A stretch of DNA of 64,000 nucleotides from NCED01 sp035493955 (GCA_035493955.1 DATJHI010000035.1:1-64000); one strand, 5' to 3'; numbered from the stretch's first letter, positions 33,622 through 42,443 are shown. Made by a program: numbers and translations. The notes: generated from the sequence alone by a model not told the origin.

Positions 33622-34521
33622 TCAGTGCCGGACGAAGCAGGTTTCGCTCGACGCCATGAGCCGGCTGCACAGGGCCTGGGCGTCGACCTGGCCGGCGAAA
33701 CCCGCGACCGAGCTGCGATACATGGTCGTCCCGTTCACCGCCACCGGCTCGATCCGCATGGTCTTGCCGGCCATGACGTCAGGGAACAGTTCCGCCAGCC
33801 GGCTCCAGGCGCGCTCCGCCGCCTCACGGGAGCCGAAGGCGCCGATCTGGGCGAAGGTTTCCGTTTCCCCCGCCGCCGCCGGGAGCCTGGGCGCGGCCGG
33901 AGGGGGCAGGGGCGTCGGCGGGGCCAGCAGGGCGGGGGCGCGCGCGGAGGACGCGGCCGGGGCGGCGGCCGGCGCCGGCGGGGGAGCCGGGAGCCGGCGG
34001 GCGGTGTTGGCCAGGGGCGCGAAGGCGGAGTTGTCGCCGGCGCAGACCTGGGCGGCGGCGATGGCGGGCGCCGACCCCGCCCGGGGGACTCGGCCCACCG
34101 CGGCCGGGCCCTCGCCGGTGATGCGTTCGCCGCGCAGGTCCGAGCCGGAGAACAGTTCGACGGTCTCTGCGCGGAAGGTCCCGGCGGCGCAGTCGACCTC
34201 GCCCGAACCCCTCAGCGACCGGCCGCCGGTGCGCGCCACGAACTCGACCTTGATCGCCTCCTGGCGGAAGCTGATCCGGTGGATGGTCGGCGAGCGGGTG
34301 GAGACCTCGTCGGTCAGGACCACCAGCACATTGTCGGCGCCGAAGGCCACGAAACTGCCGACCCCCAGGCTGGTGTGGTTCTTCAGCCAGAGCATGGCCG
34401 ACCCGTCGTCGGTGGCGGTGGGGAACGGGGGCATGCCGAGGTCCGGCCCCGCGGACGCCCGAGCCGCCGGGCTTCCGGCGAGCAGGGCGACGAGGACGGC
34501 GACTCGGACCAGCTTGACCAT
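33622..34521 (-). CDS. SPOR domain-containing exported protein
   Basis: The 299 aa protein has a signal peptide (MVKLVRVAVLVALLAGSPAARA). An N-terminal beta-rich region of about 140 residues (GSFVAFGADNVLVVLTDEV, KVEFVARTGGRSLRGSGEVDC) is of a type I do not recognise. A Pro/Ala linker (about 175-215) and a C-terminal SPOR domain follow (ETFAQIGAFGSREAAERAWSRL...GTTMYRSSVAGFAGQVDAQALCSRL). SPOR domains bind denuded peptidoglycan at division sites. The first half may be the functional module and the SPOR domain its targeting device. Overlaps and spacing show no tight operon. Confidence 0.85.
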   Translation of the reverse strand: MVKLVRVAVLVALLAGSPAARASAGPDLGMPPFPTATDDGSAMLWLKNHTSLGVGSFVAFGADNVLVVLTDEVSTRSPTIHRISFRQEAIKVEFVARTGGRSLRGSGEVDCAAGTFRAETVELFSGSDLRGERITGEGPAAVGRVPRAGSAPAIAAAQVCAGDNSAFAPLANTARRLPAPPPAPAAAPAASSARAPALLAPPTPLPPPAAPRLPAAAGETETFAQIGAFGSREAAERAWSRLAELFPDVMAGKTMRIEPVAVNGTTMYRSSVAGFAGQVDAQALCSRLMASSETCFVRH

Positions 34522-34584
34522 GGGCGGAGGATTACCGGGCTGCGGCCAAGCCTCAAGTAAATCTTCGCGGCGAACGGACGCCCC

Positions 34585-35028
34585 TCAGGAGGTCGCCGCC
34601 TTGAGGAAGGCGATCAGGTCGATCCGGGTCTTCTGGTCCTTGACCCCGGGGATGGTCATGGTCGTGCCGGGAACCACCGCCTGGGGGTCGGCGAGGAAGG
34701 CGTCCAGGCGCGGCGCGCTCCATGGGAAGCCGGCCTGCTGCATCGCCCGCGAATAGGCGAAGCCCGCCTCCGACCCGGCGCGGCGCTCGAACAGCCGGTA
34801 GAGGCTGGGTCCGACGGTCTTCTGCCCGCGCTCGCCGGTGGTGTGGCAGGCGATGCAGGCCTGGAAGGCGTCCCGCCCCTTGGCCGGGTCGCCGGCGTTG
34901 TAGGGCCAGGGCATTTCGGCCACCAAGGCCTTGGCGTCCTTCTTGGGGCCGGTCGGGATGAACAACAGCGGGATCCAGCCGACGCTCAGGACCAGTATCG
35001 CCACCATCATCCACTGTCGCTTGGTCAT
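34585..35028 (-). CDS. Membrane-anchored class I cytochrome c
   Basis: The 147 aa protein begins with a hydrophobic helix (WMMVAILVLSVGWIPLLFIP) that probably remains as an anchor. A haem c site CIACH and the usual class I layout follow: GRDAFQACIACHTTGERGQKTVGPSLY, FAYSRAMQQAGFPWSAPRLDAFL, and the Met ligand in VPGTTMTIPGVK. Such cytochrome c552/CycM-type proteins shuttle electrons between the bc1 complex and terminal oxidases. No oxidase genes are nearby. Confidence 0.92.
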   Translation of the reverse strand: MTKRQWMMVAILVLSVGWIPLLFIPTGPKKDAKALVAEMPWPYNAGDPAKGRDAFQACIACHTTGERGQKTVGPSLYRLFERRAGSEAGFAYSRAMQQAGFPWSAPRLDAFLADPQAVVPGTTMTIPGVKDQKTRIDLIAFLKAATS

Positions 35029-35091
35029 GGCCGCGCCTCCCGCTCTGGAACGGCGGCGGTTTAGCCCCTTGCGGCGATGGAAGCGAGCGTC

Positions 35092-35958
35092 CTAAGCGGC
35101 GACGAGACCGGCGACGGTGGGCGGATGGATCGCCTGCCGATAGGGGCTGAGCTCGAGGCGCGCCCGCTCCAGCGTCTCTTCGAAGGCGCGGGACCGGAGC
35201 CAGTCGGCTTCACGGATCCGGGCCTCGGCGATGCGGTCGCCGCAGGCCCGCCCGGCGCCCGGGTGGCACATGACCAGATGGGCGGCGCTGGCGCAGCGCA
35301 GGAAACGGGGGAACAGGGCGCCGTAGTCCGCTCCGAAGTCATAGTAGCCGGCGAAGCTGAGATTGGTCCTGAGGCCGGCCTGGTCGGTCAGATGGCGCAG
35401 GCCGGCCGACAACAGGCCGCTGCGGAACGCCCGCATCGGGAACGGCCGCGAGGCGATCGCCGGCAGGGTGTCGGCGCAGTCGCGGATCCAGGCGTTGGGG
35501 GCGCGGCGGCGCACGACGTCGATGACGATGGCGCGGACGCCCGGCAGCATATGGACGTGCTGGTGTCCGTCGACGAAATCGGGCGGCGCCCCGCGTTCCG
35601 CCTCGAAGGCGTCGAACTGGCGGTTGATCTCCTCGCCGATCTCGATCAGCGGGGCGCGGCCGAGCAGGGTGGCGGCGGTCAGGGGGTCCGCCCCCGGCAT
35701 CCGGCCGGCGGGGGCCAGCAGGGGCATGCAGCCAAGGGGCCGTTCGTCGCTGAGCACCAGATGCAGGCCCACCGCCACGTCCCGTCCCAGCCCGTTCAGC
35801 CGCCGGGCCTGGCGCGGCCAGGCGTCGAGCACGGCCATGCAGCTGATCGCCGACAGCCGTTTCATCCAGGCGAGGTCGGCTATGGCCGCGCTGATGCAAT
35901 CGGACAGGGCGAAGTCGTCGGCGCAGAGGATCAGCGCCCTTTGATCAGGCTGCGGCAA
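35092..35958 (-). CDS. ChbG/YdjC-HpnK family carbohydrate deacetylase
   Basis: TTG 35958 is chosen because AAGGAGG lies six bases upstream; it overlaps the end of the glycosyltransferase gene by 14 bases. The 288 aa product shows the family's metal and catalytic residues: LILCADDFALSD at the N-terminus (Asp-Asp), AVGLHLVLSDERPL, DGHQHVHMLPGVR (two His) and LVMCHPGAGRACGD near the end. These enzymes remove N-acetyl groups from glycans such as chitooligosaccharides or from GlcNAc-hopanoids. Coupling to a glycosyltransferase suggests it trims the sugar that enzyme adds. Confidence 0.9.
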   Translation of the reverse strand: MPQPDQRALILCADDFALSDCISAAIADLAWMKRLSAISCMAVLDAWPRQARRLNGLGRDVAVGLHLVLSDERPLGCMPLLAPAGRMPGADPLTAATLLGRAPLIEIGEEINRQFDAFEAERGAPPDFVDGHQHVHMLPGVRAIVIDVVRRRAPNAWIRDCADTLPAIASRPFPMRAFRSGLLSAGLRHLTDQAGLRTNLSFAGYYDFGADYGALFPRFLRCASAAHLVMCHPGAGRACGDRIAEARIREADWLRSRAFEETLERARLELSPYRQAIHPPTVAGLVAA

Positions 35959-36826
35959 AGGCGGCCTCCTTATCGCTGTAGACCCTGAGCCGATGGCTGA
36001 GCAGTCCGCGCGCGGCGAGGCGGGGGCCGAGAAAACCGTAGAAATACCAGTCCTTCGCCCGGGCCGGCGTGAAGTGGTAGAGCAGCCGCTCGGCCAGGGT
36101 CCAGCTGACCGCGCCGCGCTCCCGCGGCCGGGAGGAGGGGGCGCACCACAGTCCGCGCCCATAGATCACCCGGCCGAGTTTCAGCAGGCGCTGGCCGATC
36201 TCGTGGTCTTCCAGCACATAGGGCCAGCGCGCGGGATCGAAACCGCCGGCGCCGCGCAGGCTTTCGGTGCGGAACACCTGGCCGGCCCCGCCGGTATGGG
36301 TCTGGCGCGGCAGCAGCCGCGCCGCCCCCAGCCAGTGCAGGGCGCCGATCATCCGGCTAGCGCGGCTGGACGGATCGGCGACAAAATAGGCGCCGGCGCC
36401 GTGGACGGTGGGACCGCTGGCCTCCATCAGCTTCTGCGCTTCCCACAGGTATTGAGGCGGATACCAGGTGTCGGCGTCGCAGGTGGCCAGGTAGGGCGTC
36501 GTGACCCGGCGCAGCCCCGCCGCCAGGGCGGCGACCTTGCCCGGCTTCGGCTCGCTGATCAGGACGGCGCCGGGGAAGCCTTCGGCCAGGCGGCGGCGCA
36601 GATAAGCGACGCTGGAATCGGTCGAGCCGTTGTCCACCAGGATCAACTGGAACGGCTCGGTCTGGGCCGAGAGCGAGGCCAGCACCAGCGGCAGGGCTTC
36701 CCGCTCGTTGAAGAAGGGCACGATGATCGACCAGGCGGGCGGCGATCCGCGGGGCCGAGACGCCGGCGGGTTTGCGGGCCTCACTCGTCCGTCCACGATG
36801 AATCTCCGGTTAAGGTTTGCACTCAT
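35945..36826 (-). CDS. Family 2 glycosyltransferase
   Basis: The 293 aa protein has a GT-A fold: AWSIIVPFFNEREALPLVLASL, ILVDNGSTDSSVAYLRRRL, the DxD motif in YLATCDADTWYPP, and the acceptor-side acid pair in PYVLEDHEIGQRLLKLGR. No clear transmembrane helix is seen, unlike HpnI-type enzymes. The start ATG 36826 removes an unconserved 41-residue extension. It is translationally coupled to a YdjC-type deacetylase. The donor is probably an N-acetylhexosamine nucleotide, inferred from that coupling; the acceptor is unknown. Confidence 0.88.
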   Translation of the reverse strand: MSANLNRRFIVDGRVRPANPPASRPRGSPPAWSIIVPFFNEREALPLVLASLSAQTEPFQLILVDNGSTDSSVAYLRRRLAEGFPGAVLISEPKPGKVAALAAGLRRVTTPYLATCDADTWYPPQYLWEAQKLMEASGPTVHGAGAYFVADPSSRASRMIGALHWLGAARLLPRQTHTGGAGQVFRTESLRGAGGFDPARWPYVLEDHEIGQRLLKLGRVIYGRGLWCAPSSRPRERGAVSWTLAERLLYHFTPARAKDWYFYGFLGPRLAARGLLSHRLRVYSDKEAAFAAA

Positions 36827-36969
36827 CTGACGTCGCCGAAGCGGCGCCCCCACCACGCCCGGTGCGTTTTTCTCCGGTGAATTCGACAGCCGCCGTCCGA
36901 GGCGTATGATCCGGCCCGCGCGGCGGACAGGCGGCGGACGAGATCGCATGCCGCGCCCTGGAGGACAGC

Positions 36970-38202
36970 ATGGCGACGTTCCGGTCCGGTTTCCTCGGGG
37001 TCCTGGCGGCGGCGACCGCGTGCCTGCCGGCCTTGGCCCAACGCGACACGGCCTTGCCCGAGGGGGCCGGCCGCGAGACGGTCGCGGCCGCCTGTGCGGG
37101 GTGTCACGAGATGAACCGGGTCACCAGCTCAGGCTACGACCGGGCCGGCTGGAAGGAGGCGGTCGACCGCATGACGGCGGTGGGGGCGAAGGTCCCCGCC
37201 GACAAGCATGAGGCCCTGCTCGACTATCTCGCCGCCCATTTCCCGGAGAGGCCCAAGCCTGCGGGCCGCCTCCTGGCCGGACCGGTCAAGGTCCAGATCA
37301 GGGAATGGACGGTTCCGACCCCCGGCTCGCGTCCCCACGATCCCCTGGGCGCCCGGGACGGTAGCCTCTGGTACACGGGCCACATGGCCAATCTGCTCGG
37401 CCGGGTGGATACGGCGACAGGGCGGATCACGGAATATCGGCCCAAGACCTCCGGCTCGGGCCCGCACGGCCTGGTCGAGGACGCCCGCGGCGACATCTGG
37501 TTCACCGCCAACTTCAAGGGCTACATCGGCAAGCTCGACCCGAAGACGGGACAGGTCGTCGAATACCCGATGCCCGATCCGGCCGCCCGCGACCCGCACA
37601 CTCTCCAGTTCGACCGCAAGGGCGTCCTATGGTTCACGGTCCAGGGCGGCAACATGGTCGGCAGGCTCGATCCCGCCACCGGCCAGATCAGGCTGGCGAC
37701 CTCGCCGACGCCGCGTTCGAACCCGTACGGCATGGTGATCACCTCCAAGGGCGTGCCCGTGTTCGATGAGTTCGGGGTCAACAAGATCGGGTCGATCGAC
37801 CCGGCGACCATGGCCATCCGCGAGTACACCCTGCCCAACGCGGCCTCGCGGCCCCGCCGGATCGCCATCTCGCCGGACGACACCATCTGGTATTCGGATT
37901 ATTCGCGCGGTTACCTCGGCCGGCTGGACCTGGCGACCGGCAAGGTGGCCGAATGGGCTTCGCCTGGGGGGCCTCAGTCCCAGCCCTATGCGATCACCGT
38001 GCTGAACGGGGCGGTCTGGTACGTGGAGTCCAACACCAAGCCGAACATGCTGGTCCGCTTCGACCCCAGGACCGCCCGGTTCCAGACCTGGCCGATCCCC
38101 TCGGGCGGCGGGGTGGTGCGCAACATGACTCCGACCCGCGACGGCGGGCTGGCCATCGCCTGCAGCGGCGTCAACAAGGTCGGGCTGGCGACCATCAGCT
38201 AG
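36970..38202 (+). CDS. Cytochrome c - Vgb-like beta-propeller fusion protein, periplasmic
   Basis: The 410 aa product has a signal peptide (MATFRSGFLGVLAAATACLPALA), then a short haem-binding domain with CAGCHEMNRVTS (about residues 42-100), then a propeller with repeated WFT/WYT-x-GRxDxxTGxI blades (SLWYTGHMANLLGRVDTATG, IWFTANFKGYIGKLDPKTG, LWFTVQGGNMVGRLDPATG) as in virginiamycin B lyase (Vgb). A lyase function cannot be assumed: the haem domain suggests a redox or sensory protein. It diverges from the glycosyltransferase gene. Its stop overlaps the 3' end of the broken cupin gene. Confidence 0.85.
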   Translation: MATFRSGFLGVLAAATACLPALAQRDTALPEGAGRETVAAACAGCHEMNRVTSSGYDRAGWKEAVDRMTAVGAKVPADKHEALLDYLAAHFPERPKPAGRLLAGPVKVQIREWTVPTPGSRPHDPLGARDGSLWYTGHMANLLGRVDTATGRITEYRPKTSGSGPHGLVEDARGDIWFTANFKGYIGKLDPKTGQVVEYPMPDPAARDPHTLQFDRKGVLWFTVQGGNMVGRLDPATGQIRLATSPTPRSNPYGMVITSKGVPVFDEFGVNKIGSIDPATMAIREYTLPNAASRPRRIAISPDDTIWYSDYSRGYLGRLDLATGKVAEWASPGGPQSQPYAITVLNGAVWYVESNTKPNMLVRFDPRTARFQTWPIPSGGGVVRNMTPTRDGGLAIACSGVNKVGLATIS

Positions 38203-38383
38203 GAAGGCCCGTCGATCCGGCGCCAGTGCGAACGCTGCCCGGCCTCCAGCAGGAACAGGATGGCCGCGCCTGCGCCCCGGCCGCCCGCAGCGGGAAGGGC
38301 GCGCGCCAGGTCTGGCGATACCAGCCGCCCTCCGGGTGCGGCCTCAGGTCGAGCCGGGCGACGATCTCCTGCGCCGTCGCCAT
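38199..38383 (-). pseudogene. DUF985 cupin remnant: frameshifted and truncated
   Basis: From ATG 38383 the frame gives ATAQEIVARLDLRPHPEGGWYRQTWRAP, the N-terminus of DUF985 cupins. The continuation GRGAGAAILFLLEAGQRSHWRRIDG is found only after a shift into another frame near 38285, and stops at 38199 well before the beta-barrel core is complete. A one-base change in a G/C run and a 3' deletion up to the neighbouring Vgb-like gene explain it. It follows the tag gene with only one base between the stop and its ATG, so it was once cotranscribed with tag. Confidence 0.8.
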
Positions 38384-38384
38384 C

Positions 38385-38945
38385 TCATCCGGCCCCGCGG
38401 CGGAAGCAGCCGACCACATGGTCGTCGACGATGCCCACCGCCTGCATCCAGGCATAGACGATCACCGGCCCGACGAACTTGAAGCCGCGCTGCTTCAGGG
38501 CCGCCGACATGGCCTCGGACAGGGGGGTCTTGGCGGGAATCTGCTTCCAGTCCTCGTAGGCGCCGCGGATCGGCCCGCCGCCGGCCATGCCCCAGACGAA
38601 TTCGGAAAAGTCCTCCCCCGCCGCCTGCATGGCCAGGTACGCCTTGGCGTTGCCGATCGTGGCCAGGATCTTGGCGCGGGAGCGGACGATGCCCGGGTCG
38701 GCCAGCAGCCGGGCCACGTCGGCCTCGCCGTAGCGGGCGATCACTTCCGGATCGAAGCCGTCGAAGGCGCGGCGGAAGGCGTCGCGCTTCCTGAGGATGG
38801 TCAGCCACGACAGGCCTGCCTGGAACCCGTCGAGGATCAGCTTTTCCCACAGGGCCCGGCTGTCCCGTTCGGGGCGGCCCCATTCCTCGTCATGATAGGC
38901 GCCGAGCAGCGGGTCGCTGGCCGCCCAGGCGCATCGTTCGGACAT
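38385..38945 (-). CDS. tag: DNA-3-methyladenine glycosylase I
   Basis: Tag excises 3-methyladenine from alkylated DNA. The 186 aa product begins CAWAASDPLLGAYHDEEWG, giving the first zinc ligands (Cys and His), then LWEKLILDGFQAGLSWLTILRKRDAFRRAFDGFD with the active-site Glu and Trp, and ends VGIVDDHVVGCFRR, where His-x3-Cys completes the zinc site. Length and motif order match the family. It heads a two-gene unit with the broken DUF985 cupin. Confidence 0.96.
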   Translation of the reverse strand: MSERCAWAASDPLLGAYHDEEWGRPERDSRALWEKLILDGFQAGLSWLTILRKRDAFRRAFDGFDPEVIARYGEADVARLLADPGIVRSRAKILATIGNAKAYLAMQAAGEDFSEFVWGMAGGGPIRGAYEDWKQIPAKTPLSEAMSAALKQRGFKFVGPVIVYAWMQAVGIVDDHVVGCFRRGAG

Positions 38946-39177
38946 GGCTTGGGCTCCTCGGTCGGCGGCGGATGCGAAGGAACATTAGCCGGGGTCATGA
39001 GCGCATGACCATGGCCACGGAACGGTGCGCTCCCGGGGGGCCGTGACCGCCTGGTGGTGAATTTGCAACGGTCCTGCAACAAACGGCGCGGCCTCTGTGG
39101 CCAAACTGGGACAAGGGGAAGCGAGTCCGGTTATCACTGATCAGTCGGGGGACACGATCCAAAGGGGGATTAAGTCC

Positions 39178-41706
39178 ATGACCTATGCCCGTTCGGCGCT
39201 TTTCGCCGGTCTGAGCGCCGCGGCGCTCGCCGCCGCCGTCTCCACCCCTGCCTTCGCCCAGGCCCAATCCGGCGCCGCGCCCGCGGCGGATTCGGTCGAG
39301 GCCATCGTCGTCACCGGCAGCCGGGTGGCGGGGCGCACCCGCCTCGAGTCCGTCGCTCCGGTCGACGTGATCTCCGCCCAGTCGATGAGCCATTCGGGCA
39401 ACACCGAGCTGGCCCAGGCGCTTTCGGTGGCCCTGCCGTCGCTGAACTTCACCCGCCCCGCCGTCACCGACGGCACCGACACCGTGCGGCCGGCCAGCCT
39501 GCGCGGCCTGTCGCCGGACCAGACCCTGGTGCTGCTCAACTCCAAGCGCCGCCACGCCTCGTCCCTGGTCAATCTGAACGGGGCGATCGGCTACGGTTCC
39601 GCGGCGGTCGACCTGAACGCCATCCCGACCTCGGCGGTCGGCTCGATCGAGGTGCTGCGGGACGGCGCCTCGGCCCAGTACGGTTCCGACGCCATCGCCG
39701 GCGTGGTCAACATCCGCCTGCGCGAGGCCCGGTCGGGGGGGAACCTGACCGTCAGCCGCGGCGAATACTCCACCCGCACCCACTGGAAGCCCAGTCCCTC
39801 GCCGGTCCCCGGCCTGGTCGTGCCGACCAGCAAGTATTTCACCGACGGGGACTCGACCACCTATTCCGGCTGGACCGGCCTTCCCCTCGGCCAGACGGGC
39901 TTCGTCACCCTGTCGGGCGAGGTCGTGACCAACGATCACACCACCCGCGCCGGCCCCGACCCGCGCCAGCAGTATCCGCTGGTCGGCGGCGCCTTCGATC
40001 CGCGTGAATACACCTACAACCGCATCAACAACTGGTACGGCGATCCCCAGCTCGACCAGTACACGGGCTATCTGAACGCCGGCTACGACTTCTCCGCCGA
40101 CGCCCGCGTCTACGGCTGGGCCGGCTATCAGCACCGCGACGCCATCTCGGCGGCCAATGTGCGGCGGGCCATCCAGCAGACCCTCACCCCCGCCACCAAC
40201 CTGCTGGCGGTCTACCCGGACGGTTTCCTGCCCAAGATCGAAGGCAAGGTCACAGACGTGACCGCCGGTCTCGGCTCGGCCTTCAAGACCGGGGACTGGA
40301 ACTGGGACGCCAGCGTCGTCTTCGGCAGCAACAAGTTCGAGTTCGGGGTGATCGACTCCCTGAACGTGAGCCTGGGGCCGACCAGCCAGCTCCAGTTCGA
40401 CGCCGGCGCCCTGCGCTACGCCCAGACCGTCGGCAACCTCGGCGTCACCCGCAAGCTGGCCTTCGGCGGCCTGTCGGAGGTGAACTTCGCCGCCGGGGCC
40501 GAGATCCGCCACGAGACCTACAGGATCACCCCGGGCGAGCCCGCCTCCTACCAGAACGGCGGCTACATCACCCCCTCCGGCACCATCGGCAACAAGGGCT
40601 CGCAAGGGTTCCCGGGCTTCCAGCCCTCGGACGCCGTCGACGTCGACCGTACCTCGGAAGCGCTTTACGTCGATCTGGAGACCAAGCCGGTCGAGAATTT
40701 CGACGTCGACCTGGCCGGGCGCTATGAGCACTCCTCGGACTTCGGGGACGTGTGGTCGGGCAAGCTGGCCGCCCGCTACGACCTGACCCCCAACTTCGCC
40801 CTGCGCGGCGCGGTGTCCAACGGCTTCCGGGCCCCTTCGCTGCAGCAGGAGTTCGTCAGCTACACCGCCATCACCTTCATCGCCGGCAACCAGATCAACA
40901 ATGCGGTGCTGCGGGCCAGCAATCCGGTGGCGGGCCTGATCGGCGCGGTCCCGCTGAAGCCGGAGAGGTCGACCAACTTCTCCGCCGGCGGCGTAGCCCA
41001 TTTCGGGGCGTTCTCGGCCACGCTGGACGGCTACATCATCCGCATCAACGACCGGATCGCCCTGTCGGACGCCTTGACCCAGGCCAATGTGGTGGCCCTG
41101 TTCCCGGCCTCGGCCCAGATCGGCGCCGCGCGCTTCTTCACCAATGGGGTGGACACCACCACCAAGGGCGTCGAGGCGGTGGTCAGTTACCGTTGGACCC
41201 CGTCGGCGGAGATCGGCCGTTTCGATTTCACCGCCAGCGCCAGCCATAACGAGACCAAGATCCGGGCGTTGCGCTCGACGCCGCAATTGTCGGCGCTGAA
41301 CCCGGCGCCGCCGTTCCTGACCCACTACCGCACCCTCAGCCTCACCGACGGCCAGCCCAAGTGGAAGGGCTCGCTGGCGGCGGACTGGACTCGCGGCTGG
41401 CTGGGGGCGACGCTGAAGGCGACCTACTACGGAAAGCTGATCCAGGCCTTCAACGGCAACAATGCGCTCGGCGACTACACCCTCGAGCCCAAGACCCTGA
41501 TCGACGCCGAGGTCCGGGCCAACGTCTGGAAGGGGCTGCAGCTGGCGGTCGGCGCCAACAACCTGCTCGACACCTATCCGACCACGCCCCCCTACGTCCT
41601 GAACGGCCAGACCATCTCCACCAACGGCGTGGGCGCCTTCCCCGAGTACTCGCCCTTCGGCTGGCAGGGCCGCTTCCTCTACGGCCGCGTCAGCTACAGC
41701 TGGTAG
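39178..41706 (+). CDS. TonB-dependent receptor
   Basis: ATG 39178 gives a signal peptide (MTYARSALFAGLSAAALAAAVSTPAFA) and an 842 aa product. The TonB-box-like EAIVVTGSRV and the plug follow: SPDQTLVLLNSKRRHASS, IPTSAVGSIEVLRDGASAQYGSDAIAGVVNI. The long beta-barrel ends with aromatic residues (GRVSYSW). Such receptors import siderophores, carbohydrates or other large nutrients; none can be named here. An intact 5' region (38946-39177) is divergent from tag, and a strong terminator follows at 41711. Confidence 0.95.
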   Translation: MTYARSALFAGLSAAALAAAVSTPAFAQAQSGAAPAADSVEAIVVTGSRVAGRTRLESVAPVDVISAQSMSHSGNTELAQALSVALPSLNFTRPAVTDGTDTVRPASLRGLSPDQTLVLLNSKRRHASSLVNLNGAIGYGSAAVDLNAIPTSAVGSIEVLRDGASAQYGSDAIAGVVNIRLREARSGGNLTVSRGEYSTRTHWKPSPSPVPGLVVPTSKYFTDGDSTTYSGWTGLPLGQTGFVTLSGEVVTNDHTTRAGPDPRQQYPLVGGAFDPREYTYNRINNWYGDPQLDQYTGYLNAGYDFSADARVYGWAGYQHRDAISAANVRRAIQQTLTPATNLLAVYPDGFLPKIEGKVTDVTAGLGSAFKTGDWNWDASVVFGSNKFEFGVIDSLNVSLGPTSQLQFDAGALRYAQTVGNLGVTRKLAFGGLSEVNFAAGAEIRHETYRITPGEPASYQNGGYITPSGTIGNKGSQGFPGFQPSDAVDVDRTSEALYVDLETKPVENFDVDLAGRYEHSSDFGDVWSGKLAARYDLTPNFALRGAVSNGFRAPSLQQEFVSYTAITFIAGNQINNAVLRASNPVAGLIGAVPLKPERSTNFSAGGVAHFGAFSATLDGYIIRINDRIALSDALTQANVVALFPASAQIGAARFFTNGVDTTTKGVEAVVSYRWTPSAEIGRFDFTASASHNETKIRALRSTPQLSALNPAPPFLTHYRTLSLTDGQPKWKGSLAADWTRGWLGATLKATYYGKLIQAFNGNNALGDYTLEPKTLIDAEVRANVWKGLQLAVGANNLLDTYPTTPPYVLNGQTISTNGVGAFPEYSPFGWQGRFLYGRVSYSW

Positions 41707-41710
41707 GCGG

Positions 41711-41742
41711 AGCGCCCCGTCCTGCGATGGGCGGGGCGTTTT
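41711..41742 (+). terminator. Factor-independent terminator of the TonB receptor gene
   Basis: CGCCCCG (41713-41719) pairs with CGGGGCG (41732-41738) and is followed at once by TTTT (41739-41742). It starts a few bases after the receptor stop codon. Confidence 0.8.
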
Positions 41743-41887
41743 CGTATTGAGCGCGGCCCACCTCCGATAATTTGCCGGGCGGTGGGACCGGGACGTGGTA
41801 GGGTGAACCTCGCCATCTCCCGGCGCGCTCCTTGGCTTGATCGATTCTGCCGTTGGCAGGGCCGCCCGCCGCCCCGGAAAGGGTCAC

Positions 41888-42217
41888 ATGACCACCAGCC
41901 TCCACGAGCGGCGTCAGGAATTGTTGGCGCTCGAGCCGCGCCTGCGCGACGCCGCCACCGCCCTGACCCGCGACGCCGACGAATCGGGGGCCCTGGTGCT
42001 GGAGACCCTGAGGATCGCGCGGGACCCGGAATACGCCTCGCCCGAGGGCGTCGCGACGCCGGTCTGGATATTCCGCCTGCTGCGGCAACGGTTCTATTCG
42101 GTCGAGCGTGACCGGGACTACCGCCGCTCGCGCAGCGCCGCGGTCACCGAACTGGGCTACGCCCGCAAGCGCGCCCTGGCGGCCCAGGCGGCGTCGGACG
42201 CGGTCGATGCCGGGTAG
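41888..42217 (+). CDS. Sigma-factor region-2-like small protein, 109 aa
   Basis: Start ATG 41888 (MTTSLHERRQELLALEP). The body resembles ECF sigma region 2: LEPRLRDAATALTRDADESGALVLETLRIARD, then PVWIFRLLRQRFYSVERDRDYRRS, like the 'ExxLRRFARALTxDxxDADDLVQETLLRA ... WLFxILRNRFYSxxRRR' pattern of true ECF factors. No region 4 follows, and the protein ends after a basic helix (GYARKRALAAQAASDAV). It could be a free-standing core-polymerase or anti-sigma binder, or a decayed sigma factor. It stands in a run of small plus-strand genes. Confidence 0.65.
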   Translation: MTTSLHERRQELLALEPRLRDAATALTRDADESGALVLETLRIARDPEYASPEGVATPVWIFRLLRQRFYSVERDRDYRRSRSAAVTELGYARKRALAAQAASDAVDAG

Positions 42218-42233
42218 GTCCCCCGCGCCGCCG

Positions 42234-42443
42234 ATGTTCGCCTGCGGAGGCTATGGCATCGCCGACGAACGGCTGCTCAGCCATCGCGAGATCACCATCC
42301 ACGCCGACGACGGCCCGGTCCCGCGCCTGGGCGATCCCTTCACCATCCTCAGGGACGGCGGCCTGCACGACCTCATCGTCTTGTCGGTGCTGCGCTCGGG
42401 GCTGGGGTGGGCGGCGCGCTGCGGCGTGGTCAAGGTCGGCTGA
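42234..42443 (+). CDS. Small hypothetical protein, 69 aa
   Basis: The likely product begins MFACGGYGIADERLLSHREITIHADDGPVP, with IHADDGPVPRLGDPFTILRDGGLHDLIVLSVLR forming the rest in short pieces. An alternative in-frame ATG at 42207 would overlap the preceding gene's stop, giving nine more residues. It looks soluble and slightly acidic in the middle. I do not recognise the family. It follows the sigma-region-2-like gene closely, so cotranscription is likely. Confidence 0.5.
   Translation: MFACGGYGIADERLLSHREITIHADDGPVPRLGDPFTILRDGGLHDLIVLSVLRSGLGWAARCGVVKVG

Noticed and set aside
36970..38202. Streptogramin-resistance lyase
   Set aside because: The propeller is Vgb-like, but the haem c domain and signal peptide argue for a different role.
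39136..39145. ACTGATCAGT palindrome upstream of the TonB receptor as an operator
   Set aside because: Perfect but only ten bases and unsupported by a known motif or a second copy in the window.
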